A stretch of 64,000 nt of DNA, taken from NCBI GenBank assembly GCA_002320285.1, contig DCKE01000014.1:1-64000 (forward strand), written 5' to 3'. This DNA is from Flavobacteriaceae bacterium UBA1682 (GTDB taxonomy: Bacteria > Bacteroidota > Bacteroidia > Flavobacteriales > Flavobacteriaceae). Within the stretch, counting starts at the first letter, position 1. The number at the start of each line of letters is the position of its first letter. The notes under the pieces were generated by a model. The model was not told the DNA's origin. It worked only from the letters and a program-made list of their open reading frames with translations, and searched no databases. Shown piece after piece: positions 1-10,200 of the stretch. Made by a program: the position numbers and the translations under genes.

Positions 1-440
1 AAGCCGATAATACAAGTAAACAGTAATCAGTAATCAGTGACTAGCTCGGGAATCGAAATTCGGGATTCGGGAGTCGAGGGTTTGAGTTTATGAAAAGCCG
101 ATTGTTTTAGTGATCAGCAATCAGTAATCAGTGACTAGTTCGGGAATCGAAAGTCGGGATTCGGGAGTCGAGGGTTTGAGTTTATGAAAAGTCGATAATA
201 CAAGTAAACAGTAATCAGTATTCAGTGACTAGCTCGGGAATCGAAAGTCAGGATTCGGGAGTCGAAGCTTATCGTAGATGAAAACTCGATTATAGAAGTA
301 ATCAGTGACTAGTTCGGGAATCGAAAGTCGAGATTCGGGAGTCGAAGGTTATCGTAGATGAAAAGGCGATTGTTATAGTGATCAGTGACTGGTTCGGGAT
401 TCGAAAGTCGAGATTCGGGATTCGAGGATTGTCGTAGATG
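1..440. repeat. Imperfect tandem repeat array, five units of 80-94 bp
   Basis: Five head-to-tail units abut without spacers: 1-92 (partial), 93-186, 187-280, 281-360 and 361-440. Most units carry the core ATCAGTGACTAG(C/T)TCGGGAATCG followed by nested GGGATTCGGGAGTCGA-like subrepeats and end in ATGAAAA; the last unit is slightly diverged in the core. Units 1-2 end in a TTTGAGTTTATG form, units 4-5 in a shorter TATCGTAGATG form, and unit 3 starts like the first type and ends like the second. I see no gene in 1-527; a short minus-strand frame at 302-499 only encodes the repeat. The array may continue left of the window. Confidence 0.85.
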
Positions 441-483
441 AAAAACCACCTATATATAAGGAACGAGAAATTCACAATAACCG

Positions 484-522
484 ACGAATTACGACTCACG
501 AATTACGACTCACGATTTACGA
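484..522. repeat. 14-bp tandem repeat, about 2.8 copies
   Basis: The 14-mer ACGAATTACGACTC occurs at 484-497 and 498-511 and is followed by a diverged partial copy (ACGATTTACGA) to 522. It lies just past the 3' end of the permease gene and is distinct from the longer array to its left. It is simple intergenic repetition of unknown function. Confidence 0.7.
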
Positions 523-527
523 TAACT

Positions 528-1763
528 TTAATCAAAACGCATCGCTTTGACTGGGGTTATTTTGGTAATCAAATAAGATGGAATCAATAACACCACCAAA
601 CAGATCACAACAACACCTCCATTTAACCACAATACATCGGTAAAACGAAGTAAAACGGGAGCTTCTTTGACATAATACAAATTAGGATCCAACTTAATCA
701 ATCCGAAGTATTGCTGTATCAAAAGGAGTCCTATACCAAAGAGGTTACCCCAAAACAATCCTATAGCTATAAGGTAAGCCGAATTATAAAGAAAAATTTT
801 ACGAATCACCCAATTATTAGCCCCTAAAGCCTTTAAGATACCTATCATTTGTGTACGTTCCAAAATCAACACCAACAAAGCTACAATCATATTAATTGAC
901 GCAACAATAACCATGATCACTAAAATAACAGCAATATTAAAATCAAACATCGCTATCCAATTAAATATGTTACCATATTTCTCTACTATAGTCTGACTAT
1001 TTAAGGTAGAAGGCAACTCTTCGTAAATAGCCATCCCCTTCTCCTCAATTTTATCAAAGTCCTCTAATACCACTTCAAACCCACCCACTTCATCAGCCTT
1101 CCATCGATTTAGACGTTGTACCTGTCGTAAGTCGCCTATCACAAAATTGGAATCAAATTCCTGCAATCCTGAATTGTAGATCCCGACGATTTGAAATTGT
1201 CGGACATTGGGCAGCTTGTTTCCGGTTTCCTTTATAAAATGCGTGGTTATTTTATCTCCCGATTTCAAATCCAATCGATTGGCAATTAACTCAGATATCA
1301 CGACCTCCTGACTCATTGACTCGCCAAACTTAGGCAACCTACCCGCAACTAAATACTCCTGTAACGCCTTCCAATTATAATCAGCACCAACCCCTTTTAG
1401 CAAAATTCCTTCAAACGCATTGGCTGTTCTAATGATCCCAGCTTTCACAGCGAAAGGCTCTATTTTCTTTATTCCAGTTATATTTTTAAACTTCGGATAA
1501 AAATCCTGTTTCAACGAAATGGAATTCAAACTCAAGTCCGTTTCATTGGCATCATAATTAGAAATTACCACATGTCCCGAAAAAGCAGAAATTTTATCTC
1601 TAATTTTGTATTTTAATCCCAAACCCGTCGCTACAGAAATCAGCATCATGATCAACCCCAATGCAATTGCCGTGATCGCAATTTTAATTATTGGAGCAGA
1701 TATGCTACTTTTATAGTTTTTAGTAGTAATTAACCTTTTGGCAATAAAATATTCTAATTTCAA
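528..1763 (-). CDS. LolC/LolE-type ABC transporter permease (FtsX family)
   Basis: A 411-residue inner-membrane permease of the MacB/FtsX superfamily. One membrane segment lies near residues 25-50, followed by a large periplasmic MacB_PCD-like domain (about 51-265) and three C-terminal membrane segments (about 273-300, 328-350, 375-398). The cytoplasmic loop ERTQMIGILKALGAN is the typical FtsX coupling motif. Homologues extract lipoproteins from the inner membrane (LolCDE) or export other substrates; no ATPase gene is adjacent, so the substrate is open. The start must be TTG at 1763: an in-frame stop lies two codons upstream and the N-terminus MKLEYFIAKRLI is what I expect for the family. A TATTTTTG box at 1798-1791 on this strand lies inside the divergent NamZ gene. 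Confidence 0.85.
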   Translation of the reverse strand: MKLEYFIAKRLITTKNYKSSISAPIIKIAITAIALGLIMMLISVATGLGLKYKIRDKISAFSGHVVISNYDANETDLSLNSISLKQDFYPKFKNITGIKKIEPFAVKAGIIRTANAFEGILLKGVGADYNWKALQEYLVAGRLPKFGESMSQEVVISELIANRLDLKSGDKITTHFIKETGNKLPNVRQFQIVGIYNSGLQEFDSNFVIGDLRQVQRLNRWKADEVGGFEVVLEDFDKIEEKGMAIYEELPSTLNSQTIVEKYGNIFNWIAMFDFNIAVILVIMVIVASINMIVALLVLILERTQMIGILKALGANNWVIRKIFLYNSAYLIAIGLFWGNLFGIGLLLIQQYFGLIKLDPNLYYVKEAPVLLRFTDVLWLNGGVVVICLVVLLIPSYLITKITPVKAMRFD

Positions 1764-1785
1764 GATCTATATGGTATCAAATTCA

Positions 1786-3003
1786 ATGTTCAAAAATACA
1801 GTTTTATTCCTATTAGTGCTATTTGTTTCCTGCGGAAATTCAACAAATCTAATAGGAGGACCCATAAATACATCGGCTGTACCAACTAAAACGACCATTC
1901 CTATAAAAGTCGGTGCTGAAAGAATAGAGGAATACGCCTCCTTACTAAAAGGAAAAAAAGTCGGAATACTGACCAACCAAACTGGCGTTGTGCACAACCC
2001 ACAAAACAACAGCCTGGAGTCGACAGTTGATTTTCTACTTCAAAATAAGATTAATATCATCAAGGTATATGCTCCCGAACACGGTTTTAGAGGCACAGCA
2101 AATGCCGGCGAACTTGTAAAAGACAGCAAGGACCCAAAAACGAATCTCCCTATTATATCGCTATATGGCTCCAGCAAAAAACCGAGTAAAGAGCAACTGA
2201 AAGACATCGATATCATGTTGTTTGACCTACAAGACGTGGGGGCCCGCTTTTATACATATATTTCTTCGCTACACTATTTAATGGAGGCTTGTGCTGAAAA
2301 CAATATCCCCGTAATCATATTAGACCGCCCAAACCCTAATGGCTCCACAGTTGATGGCCCTGTATTAGAAATGGCCCATAAGAGTTTTATTGGCATGCAT
2401 CCCATTCCCGTTTTACACGGTATGACCATTGGTGAATACGGACAACTGATCAATGGTGAAAAATGGCTCAACAACGGCATTCAATGCAAACTAACGGTAA
2501 TTCCATGTAGCAACTATACAACGGATATGCCTTACGCTCTCCCTGTAGCTCCCTCTCCCAACCTCCCGAATATGCAGTCTATTAGACTGTATGCTAGTTT
2601 GTGTTTTTTTGAAGGCACCAATGTTAGCTCAGGCAGAGGTACCGATCTACAATTTCAAATATACGGATCGCCATATTTGAAAAACATGCCTTACTCCTTT
2701 ACTCCACAACCCAATGCTGCATCGAAGGATCCGATGAATAAAGGGAAGTTGTGTTATGGAGAAAACTTAAGCAACTATGCTGTCAAACGCCCTTTAGATT
2801 TACAGTGGTTACTCAAAGCTTATAAAAATAGCGACAAGCAAGATACTTTTTTTATACCCTTTTTTACAAAACTTGCAGGAAGCACTACTTTACAAAAACA
2901 AATAGAAATGGGATGGAGTGACCTACAGATTAGAGAAAGTTGGGCCAATGGAATCCAAGCGTTTGAAGAACTACGAAAACCTTATTTAATCTATAATAAG
3001 TAA
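1786..3003 (+). CDS. namZ: Exo-beta-N-acetylmuramidase NamZ-type lipoprotein (DUF1343, GH171)
   Basis: DUF1343 proteins of this type are exo-acting N-acetylmuramidases that release MurNAc from the non-reducing end of peptidoglycan fragments (established for NamZ, family GH171). Family motifs visible are APEHGFRG, FDLQDVGARFYTY, LDRPNPNG and a late SSGRGTD segment. The N-terminus FLLVLFVSC-GN is a lipoprotein signal, so the protein is probably anchored in the cell envelope. I chose ATG 1786 (405 residues) because MFKN gives a normal basic n-region; ATG 1771 is the alternative, and a start at 1738 would overlap the divergent permease. The sensor kinase begins 27 nt downstream, so the two are probably co-transcribed. 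Confidence 0.85.
   Translation: MFKNTVLFLLVLFVSCGNSTNLIGGPINTSAVPTKTTIPIKVGAERIEEYASLLKGKKVGILTNQTGVVHNPQNNSLESTVDFLLQNKINIIKVYAPEHGFRGTANAGELVKDSKDPKTNLPIISLYGSSKKPSKEQLKDIDIMLFDLQDVGARFYTYISSLHYLMEACAENNIPVIILDRPNPNGSTVDGPVLEMAHKSFIGMHPIPVLHGMTIGEYGQLINGEKWLNNGIQCKLTVIPCSNYTTDMPYALPVAPSPNLPNMQSIRLYASLCFFEGTNVSSGRGTDLQFQIYGSPYLKNMPYSFTPQPNAASKDPMNKGKLCYGENLSNYAVKRPLDLQWLLKAYKNSDKQDTFFIPFFTKLAGSTTLQKQIEMGWSDLQIRESWANGIQAFEELRKPYLIYNK
1791..1798 (-). promoter_or_regulatory. -7 box for the LolC/E-type permease
   Basis: Read on the minus strand this is TATTTTTG, a full match to the Bacteroidota -7 consensus TAnnTTTG. The predicted transcription start is near 1785, about 22 nt before the TTG start. 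It lies inside the first codons of the divergent NamZ gene. No clear -33 TTG is visible. Confidence 0.45.
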
Positions 3004-3030
3004 GTGTAATTTCCCATTTACAATTCAATT

Positions 3031-4584
3031 ATGTTTAAGATTACATCTCAAAAACCGTTACGACGTCGCACCTTGCTATTAATTAGCATCCCCATCCTAC
3101 TAATAACCGTTGGAGCGTTGTTTGTATTGGGACATCTGATCACAAAAAACAGCGAGGACTTTAATAGAGATATCGCTAAAAAAGCCTTTTATAAAAAGCA
3201 AAAGGCACTACAAAATGAATTTATTCGATTAGACCAACAACTAAACATTGTACACGATTTAGTACAGACAGGGACTACTGAAGAAATCAAGGAAAAACTA
3301 AACGTTTTAAACAATATCGACAAAAACGCCCAATTAGTCGATAGTAATTGGTTTTTGGATTACGACACCGAAGCACAGCCCGCCTATTCATCTGGAGATC
3401 CCAATGAAATCGACCACGCGGATATTTTAGAACAACTGAACAGGCAAATTAAACGACCGAAAAAACTTGAACGCATCATCAGTTTTAACGACAGCTTGCT
3501 TTGGGTAGTCATGGGGCAAATCAAATTGGAATCAGGCAGACAACGACAATATGGTTTTACTGTAAATCTACAAAAACTTCATCATTATCTATCAAATATA
3601 GACGAGAGCAATACCAATTATGCTTATATATTCACCGCAGATGGAACGTGTATTTTTCATCCAGAAATTGAAAAAATCGGAAAAAATGTATTTGATTTTG
3701 CTGGAATCAGTCCAGCAGACACCATGATGAATCGCACCTTCAACAATCCTCCTATCATTTTGTCTCAATATTTAAAAATGGAAGTCATTCACTTCGTAAG
3801 TCCATTTAAAACTCGCAATTTCGAAGGTTATATCTGCGTCAACTATCCAAAGATTAATAGCGATGAATTAAACAATGAGGTTAAAAAATATACCTCCTTA
3901 ATATTTATCACCTCCGTTTCCCTGATTCTCTTTGTTTTTTACCTCTTTAGTCAAGCCAACAAAAAAGCATATCGAGAACGAGAACTACTCGCAGTAGAAA
4001 ACGAAAAATTCAGCAAGGAGAAAGCACTGACACAATTGCAACAATTGAAAAACCAAATCAATCCGCATTTTTTATTCAACTCCCTGAATTCGTTATACAT
4101 GCTTATTGATTTAAATAAAAAAGATGCTCAGAACTTTACCCTACATCTTTCAAAAATATACCGCTATTTGATTACTCCTCCGGTCGAAAATATTGTACCA
4201 TTACAAGATGAACTCAACTTTATACAGGAATACATCAGCCTACAACAAAGTCGTTTTTCAGAGGAACTCCGTTTTGAAATCGAGCAAGAATCCGACGATA
4301 TTTCTCATGCATGCCTACCGTATTTAGCACTTCAGATCACTGTCGAAAATGCCTTAAAACACAATATCGCCACTTTAGAAACCCCCTTGTTAATTAGAAT
4401 TATAATTCAGAGCGACAAGGTATTAGTAATTAACAATTTACAAAAAAAGAACACCTCTTCGGATAGTGAAAGTTTCGGACTTAAATACCTACAAACGATA
4501 TACCAATTTTACGATTGCAATGACTTTAAAGTTAGTATTGAAAACGAGCATTTCATTTGTATTTTGCCGTTGATTAAATGTTAA
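3031..4584 (+). CDS. LytS/YehU-type sensor histidine kinase
   Basis: A 517-residue membrane sensor. It has an N-terminal membrane segment (about 17-38), a periplasmic domain with a Cache-like stretch (YAYIFTADGTCIFHPE), a second membrane segment (about 288-307), a short coiled linker and a His_kinase domain. The phosphoacceptor box NQINPHFLFNSLN places His near residue 346; the N box reads QITVENALKHN. The ATP-binding G region is divergent (SESFGLKYL in place of GIGLxN), which is not rare in Bacteroidota members of this family. The partner is presumably the LytTR regulator at 12025, on the far side of the protease-SusCD genes. The ligand is unknown; context suggests peptide or muropeptide. 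Confidence 0.9.
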   Translation: MFKITSQKPLRRRTLLLISIPILLITVGALFVLGHLITKNSEDFNRDIAKKAFYKKQKALQNEFIRLDQQLNIVHDLVQTGTTEEIKEKLNVLNNIDKNAQLVDSNWFLDYDTEAQPAYSSGDPNEIDHADILEQLNRQIKRPKKLERIISFNDSLLWVVMGQIKLESGRQRQYGFTVNLQKLHHYLSNIDESNTNYAYIFTADGTCIFHPEIEKIGKNVFDFAGISPADTMMNRTFNNPPIILSQYLKMEVIHFVSPFKTRNFEGYICVNYPKINSDELNNEVKKYTSLIFITSVSLILFVFYLFSQANKKAYRERELLAVENEKFSKEKALTQLQQLKNQINPHFLFNSLNSLYMLIDLNKKDAQNFTLHLSKIYRYLITPPVENIVPLQDELNFIQEYISLQQSRFSEELRFEIEQESDDISHACLPYLALQITVENALKHNIATLETPLLIRIIIQSDKVLVINNLQKKNTSSDSESFGLKYLQTIYQFYDCNDFKVSIENEHFICILPLIKC

Positions 4585-4590
4585 AAAAAC

Positions 4591-4623
4591 CAGTCACTCC
4601 GTTATATATTCCATTCACTCCAT
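4591..4623 (+). promoter_or_regulatory. Putative LytTR operator (direct repeat, 21-bp period)
   Basis: CAGTCACTCCGT (4591-4602) and CATTCACTCCAT (4612-4623) match at 10 of 12 positions with starts 21 bp apart, two helical turns. LytTR-domain regulators are known to bind pairs of roughly 9-bp direct repeats at this period. The site lies 66 bp before the metalloprotease start and upstream of a weak -7 box at 4652, a suitable place for an activator. The cognate regulator would be the LytTR protein at 12025-12789. Confidence 0.55.
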
Positions 4624-4651
4624 AAAACTTTTCAGTTTTAAAAATTGACCC

Positions 4652-4659
4652 TAGTTTTA
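4652..4659 (+). promoter_or_regulatory. Candidate -7 box for the protease-susCD operon
   Basis: TAGTTTTA matches TAnnTTTG at all but the last base. An imperfect box is what an activator-dependent promoter would be expected to have. The predicted start is near 4665, about 24 nt before the ATG, and the direct repeat above would sit at roughly -74 to -42. Confidence 0.35.
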
Positions 4660-4688
4660 AGGCGTATTAACTTTAACTTAACATTGGA

Positions 4689-7271
4689 ATGAGTAAAAAC
4701 ACGGTAAGACTAAAAATCAAAACATTACTACTTTTATTGTTGGTTATGAATGTTACTGTAACCTTTGCACAGAAGAAAGAGAAAAAAGCGAAAGAGGTTA
4801 AAACAGAAAAAGATTCTACATCAACAAAAACAAAAAACTATAACGAGCTGATCAAAAAAGCGAGTTATAAAAAAGGCCTGTTCAATACCATCCAAGTTAA
4901 GACTGATGTGTATTTTGAAATCCCGGATAGCTTGTTTGACCGTCAATTCTTGATTGTCAACAAACTCTCGCAAGTTCCCTTACAAGTCAATGAGGCAGGT
5001 ATTAATAAAGGAATGAATTATGAAAACAAAGTCATTACTTTTCACAAAGACACTTTAGCTAATAAGGTATGGGTAAAAACCGTAGTACCTAGAGTATCTT
5101 CACCGGAAGGCGATGCCATAACAGAGTCTGTAAAAAACAATTTTGCAGAGTCTATTATAGAGGTATTTGATATTGAAGCCAAAAACAACGATTCTACATC
5201 GGTTGTCATCAAAGTAAATAAAATTTTTGACGGAAATCAAAAGAGTTTTAATGACGTTTTGAGCAATCTTGGACTGGGAGGTTCGGTAAAGGCTAATTTA
5301 TCCTATATCGAAGCGGTCAAAACCTTTCCAGAGAATATGGTTATCAAATCGCAATTAACCACATCCGTTAATGAGGGTGGTACTGATTTGGCCGTAACTT
5401 TGGGTATTACAACTAATATTGTTTTGCTTTCCAAAACACCGATGCAGCCTAGATTTTCTGATAAGCGCATTGGGTATTTTACGGAGAAACACTGGTATTT
5501 TAATGACCAGCAACACGCGATGGAGGAAAAGGAAATCATCACGCGATGGCGTATGGAGCCCAAAACCGAAGACATTGAAAAATATTTAAAAGGTGAATTG
5601 GTTGAACCTAAAAAGCCTATCGTATATTATATTGACCCTGCAACACCTAAACAGTGGCGTCAAAAGATTATTGACGGTGTTCACGATTGGCAAATTGCGT
5701 TTGAACAAGCAGGTTTTAAAAATGCAATCCTAGCGAAAGAGCCTACAGAAGCCGATTTGGATTTTGATATTGATGATGTTCGTTACTCGGTGATTACTTA
5801 CGCAGCCTCTCCAAAGGCAAATGCGATGGGACCGTCTGTGGTGGATCCGCGCAGTGGAGAAATCATCGAAGCAGATATTATATGGTGGCACAATGTAATG
5901 ACATCTTTACAAAGCTGGATGCGCATACAAACTGGTCCTATTGATCCTAAAGCAAGAGGAAACAAATTTAGTGACGAACACATGGGCGAAGCCATTCGAT
6001 TTGTATCGTCCCATGAAGTAGGTCACACCTTCGGACTAAAACACAATATGGGCGCTTCTTACGCCTTTGCAGTAGATTCTTTAAGATCTAAAGAATTCAC
6101 TCAAAAAATGGGTGGAACGGCACCTTCTATCATGGATTATGCGCGTTATAATTATGTAGCTCAACCCGAAGATCAAATCACTGCAATTACTCCAAAAATT
6201 GGAATCTACGATAAATACGCCATCGATTGGGGTTACCGTTGGTATCCAGAAGCAGCACAAGAAAAGACAGCCTTACGTCAGTTACTGGTTCAACACCAGA
6301 ACGATCCCTTATATTTTTACGGCGAACAACAAAGTTTATCGAATACCATTGATCCAAGATCTCAATCAGAAGATTTGGGTGATGATGCGGTTTTAGCGAG
6401 TGAATACGGAGTAAAAAACCTTCAACGCGTAATTGCAAACTTAAGCAATTGGACTGCTGAAGAAGGGGAATCATACTATGAAACCGGAAAACTCTATATC
6501 GGCACCATCGGTCAATGGCAGATGTACAACAAACACGTTATGGCCAATATAGGTGGTGTTTATTTAAACAACACTGTTTTTGGAGATGGTAAAAAAGCAT
6601 ATGAAGCCGTACCTGTTGCCATGCAAAAAAAAGCAACAAAATATTTAATTGATCAGGTGATTCAATTGCCGAAATGGTTGTTTTTTAATGAAGTTTTAGA
6701 GAATACCTATCCTTTAAAAGACTCCCCTGTTGGTCCTTTTGAATACTCTCCATATACTTTGGCTAGAGAATTGCAGTACTCTGTTATTTATGAACTATTT
6801 ATGGATGATCGTTTATTGCGGATGACAGAAAACGAATTAATACAAACGGAACTCAGTAAAAACGATTTCTACAGTGTAAGCGACTTATTTAGTTCCATTA
6901 ATGAAGCCGTATTCAGTGTTACACAACGAGGAAAGTCATTGGGAATTTTGGAGCGTATGACGCAAAAAAATTATGTTGATGCCCTGATCATTTCAACGAA
7001 CAAATTATTTGAAAAAACATCAAAAAGCGCAATACAAATCGATCAAACGTTGAGAATCCCAGCATTGTGTAATCACCTTGAAGGGGATAATATGTTGAGA
7101 AACATCAATTATTCATCGATGAAACGCGTTTCGGAAATCACCACTTATAAAAAAGCAGAACTCGCTAAAATTTTAAAGTTGGTTTCTAAAAAACAGCATA
7201 CTGGCGATACAGCGACTCGCGCTCACTACCGCGATTTAGCCAGCAGAATCACAGAAGCATTAAACTTATAA
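4689..7271 (+). CDS. Secreted zinc-dependent metalloprotease (metzincin, DUF5117/DUF5118 type)
   Basis: An 860-residue protein with a signal peptide ending near VTFAQ (about residue 28). The zinc site is HEVGHTFGLKH with His442, Glu443, His446 and His452, followed by a methionine turn SIMDYARYNY, which defines a metzincin. The N-terminal half (about 50-400) has the pattern of DUF5118/DUF5117, and the C-terminal part matches the large Bacteroidota protease family that pairs with SusC/SusD. It is expected to act outside the cytoplasm, either in the periplasm or at the surface. No C-terminal type IX sorting domain is visible. It starts an operon with susC 13 nt downstream, so it probably makes peptides for that importer. 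Substrate specificity cannot be read from sequence. Confidence 0.9.
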   Translation: MSKNTVRLKIKTLLLLLLVMNVTVTFAQKKEKKAKEVKTEKDSTSTKTKNYNELIKKASYKKGLFNTIQVKTDVYFEIPDSLFDRQFLIVNKLSQVPLQVNEAGINKGMNYENKVITFHKDTLANKVWVKTVVPRVSSPEGDAITESVKNNFAESIIEVFDIEAKNNDSTSVVIKVNKIFDGNQKSFNDVLSNLGLGGSVKANLSYIEAVKTFPENMVIKSQLTTSVNEGGTDLAVTLGITTNIVLLSKTPMQPRFSDKRIGYFTEKHWYFNDQQHAMEEKEIITRWRMEPKTEDIEKYLKGELVEPKKPIVYYIDPATPKQWRQKIIDGVHDWQIAFEQAGFKNAILAKEPTEADLDFDIDDVRYSVITYAASPKANAMGPSVVDPRSGEIIEADIIWWHNVMTSLQSWMRIQTGPIDPKARGNKFSDEHMGEAIRFVSSHEVGHTFGLKHNMGASYAFAVDSLRSKEFTQKMGGTAPSIMDYARYNYVAQPEDQITAITPKIGIYDKYAIDWGYRWYPEAAQEKTALRQLLVQHQNDPLYFYGEQQSLSNTIDPRSQSEDLGDDAVLASEYGVKNLQRVIANLSNWTAEEGESYYETGKLYIGTIGQWQMYNKHVMANIGGVYLNNTVFGDGKKAYEAVPVAMQKKATKYLIDQVIQLPKWLFFNEVLENTYPLKDSPVGPFEYSPYTLARELQYSVIYELFMDDRLLRMTENELIQTELSKNDFYSVSDLFSSINEAVFSVTQRGKSLGILERMTQKNYVDALIISTNKLFEKTSKSAIQIDQTLRIPALCNHLEGDNMLRNINYSSMKRVSEITTYKKAELAKILKLVSKKQHTGDTATRAHYRDLASRITEALNL

Positions 7272-7284
7272 TAGTATAACAACA

Positions 7285-10200
7285 ATGAAAAACACTCTCT
7301 TATTATTCACCCTGCTCTGCTTCTCTTTGAGTTTTGCTCAAGAAAAACGAGTGATTACAGGATTCGTCCAAGATGCCACTGACAAGCTAAGTCTTCCTGG
7401 TGCTTCTGTGGTTGTAGAAACGCAATCGGTTTCTAATACAACTGATCAAAAAGGTATCATCCAAAGCACAAGTGTTGGTACCGTATCGGATATAGACGGT
7501 AATTTTAGTTTAGAAATTCCGAAAAACACTAAAACCATCCGTGTTAGTTATATGGGATACGAATCAAGACTTATTACACTAACCGCCAAGACACATTATA
7601 TCGTAGCCCTATCTACGGATAGTAATATCATGACAGAGGTCGTGGTAACGGGTTATCAGACTATTGAAAAAAGAAAATTAACTTCGGCTGTAGGTCAGGT
7701 GAGCATGGAAGACGTCAAGCAAGTTGGTGTAGCCAGTGTGGATCAGATGTTATCCGGGCAAATTGCCGGTGTAGCGGTGTCTACACCTAGTGGAGCACCG
7801 GGAGCGCCTGCAAAGATTAGAATCCGTGGAACCGCATCTTTATCTGGGCCACAAGATCCGCTTTGGGTTGTTGATGGTATGCCCTTGGAAGGAAACGACA
7901 TTCCCAATTTCAATGACAAAGACAATATTGATCAATTACAAAATTTCTCCATCGCCGGTTTAAATCCCGACGATATTTTGGATATCACCATATTAAAAGA
8001 TGCAGCTGCAACAGCAATTTATGGTGCAAGAGCAGCTAATGGTGTTATATCTGTGACAACCAAACGCGGTAAAAAAGGCGATATGAAAGTTAATTTCACC
8101 GCGAATACCTTTATCACTCAAAAGCCAAATTTCTCGAAACTGAATTTGATGAATGCTTCACAAAAAGTAGATCTCGAACTCATGCTAGCGGGACGTTCTG
8201 ATTTAAATTACCGTAGTGATAAAGGAGAAATTTCTCGTATATTAAATGCCAGTGGCGAATTGGATCTTTTTAGACAAAATGGTTTTGATGCTTTAAGTTC
8301 CACTACACAACAAAACATCAATCAATTGAGAAACAATCAGACAGACTGGGGCGATGCCATCTATCAAACCGCCATTAACAAACAATATGGTTTGAGTTTA
8401 TCTGGTGGTGGAGACCGATCGGACTATTACTTCTCTTTGGGGTATTATGATGAAGAGGGAGCGACTATAGGAACTGGTTTTGAACGTTTCAATCTGACGC
8501 TTAAAAACAATTTTCAAGTTAGCGATAAATTTAAAGTAGGTGTTGCCTTATTCGGTACACAGGTTAATAAAAAATCTTATGTAACCGATGCCGATGCAGC
8601 TATCAATCCGTCCAATTACTCTAGAAACGTCAATCCATACCTAACGCCATATAATGAGGATGGAAGTTTTAATTACGACAAAGACATTGATGGTTATAGC
8701 GATCGTTATATCCCCTTTAATCTATTTGAAGAAAGAGAAAACACTTCATACGAAATGAAGAACAACGCCCTTAAAGCTATTATAGACGCGAACTACGATA
8801 TTACAGATGAGTTGAAAATATCTTCTCAATTCGGATTGCAACTCGATAATAACGCTACGGAAAAATATACGGGTAAAGAGAGTTATTTCACCAGAAAAGA
8901 ACGTGAAAAAACGCGTCGTTACAGAGACGGTTCCTACTACTATTTCTTACCAGATGGTGGTATCATCCAAAACTGGCAGCAAGATTTCTTGCAGTATAAC
9001 TGGAAAACTCAAATTACCTATAATACCATCATCAAAGATGTTCATGAAATTGATTTGATGGCTGGAACTGAAATTAGAAAAACGGACAACAAATTGATCA
9101 CGACCAAAGGTTTTGGATATGATCCAAAAACGCTAACAACCAAACCAATCATGTTTCCCAACGAAGAAATATCGAGAGAAAAAGACTATGAGACTTATAA
9201 AAGAAGTCGCTTAGAAAACTCTTTCGCTTCATTTTTCGCAACGGCGGCATATACTTACGATCGTAAGTATACCTTTTTCGGTAGTGTTCGTTATGACGGT
9301 TCCAACTTGTTTGGAGTGGATCCAAAATATAAATATTTACCGTTATGGTCTGCCTCTGCTTCGTGGTTGGTAACCAACGAAAAATTTATGGAAGACGTGC
9401 ATTTTATCTCTAATTTAAGGTTGAGAGCCTCTTATGGTCTTCAAGGAAATATCGACAAAAACACCTCTCCGTTTGTAGTGGGTGAATATAAATATGTTTC
9501 CATACTTCCTGGACAATCGGAATCCAATATTCAAGTAATAAACCCACCTAACAGCAAATTGAGATGGGAAAAAACAACCAATACCAATTTTGGTTTTGAT
9601 TTGGGAATGTTTCAAAATAAAGTGAGTATTGCCGTTGATGTATACGACAGAAACAGTACAGATTTAATTGGACTTCGAGAACTACCTTTGGAGAACGGTT
9701 TTGAGTTTACCAATATGAACTGGGCACAAATAAGCAATAAGGGTTATGAGATTTCGATTTCAACTAGAAATATAGATCGTCCAAATTTCAAATGGACGAC
9801 CAATTTTAACTTTGCTCACAACAAAAGTAAAATTGATCGTGTAGAAACCAGAAACTCCAGTTTCTTACCATCGGGTGAAGGGAATGCGATTAATGCCGTT
9901 TATGGGATTAAAACCGCTGGCTTAGATGATAAGGGTAACATCCTTTTCTGGAAAGATGGTGAAAAAGTAGGAGCTAAAGATTTTTTCCAACTATACGATC
10001 CGTATTCCGATTTTATGCCAGGTGAGTTTACAAAGTCAAATTTGACTAGTGAAGAATTTAGAAATTTGTTTACGGTTATTGGTGACAAAGATCCTAAATT
10101 CACAGGAGGTATCATCAATAATTTCGTTATCAACAATTTTGATATTAATATATCTGCTGCCTTTAATATCAAGCAGACCGTAGTTAGAAATCCGCCGTAT

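Noticed and set aside
1..440. CRISPR array
   Set aside because: The units abut directly with no unique spacers, are 80-94 bp long and diverge from each other; no cas gene is near.
302..499. 65-codon minus-strand frame in the repeats
   Set aside because: Its protein is only the translated repeat (FDSRISTFDSR) and has no promoter or conserved pattern.
3031..4584. Sensor kinase as a non-functional pseudokinase
   Set aside because: The G box is divergent, but the His box and N box are intact and similar divergence is common in this family.
4689..7271. Type IX secretion cargo status of the metzincin
   Set aside because: No C-terminal sorting domain is visible; the protein ends in a helical stretch.
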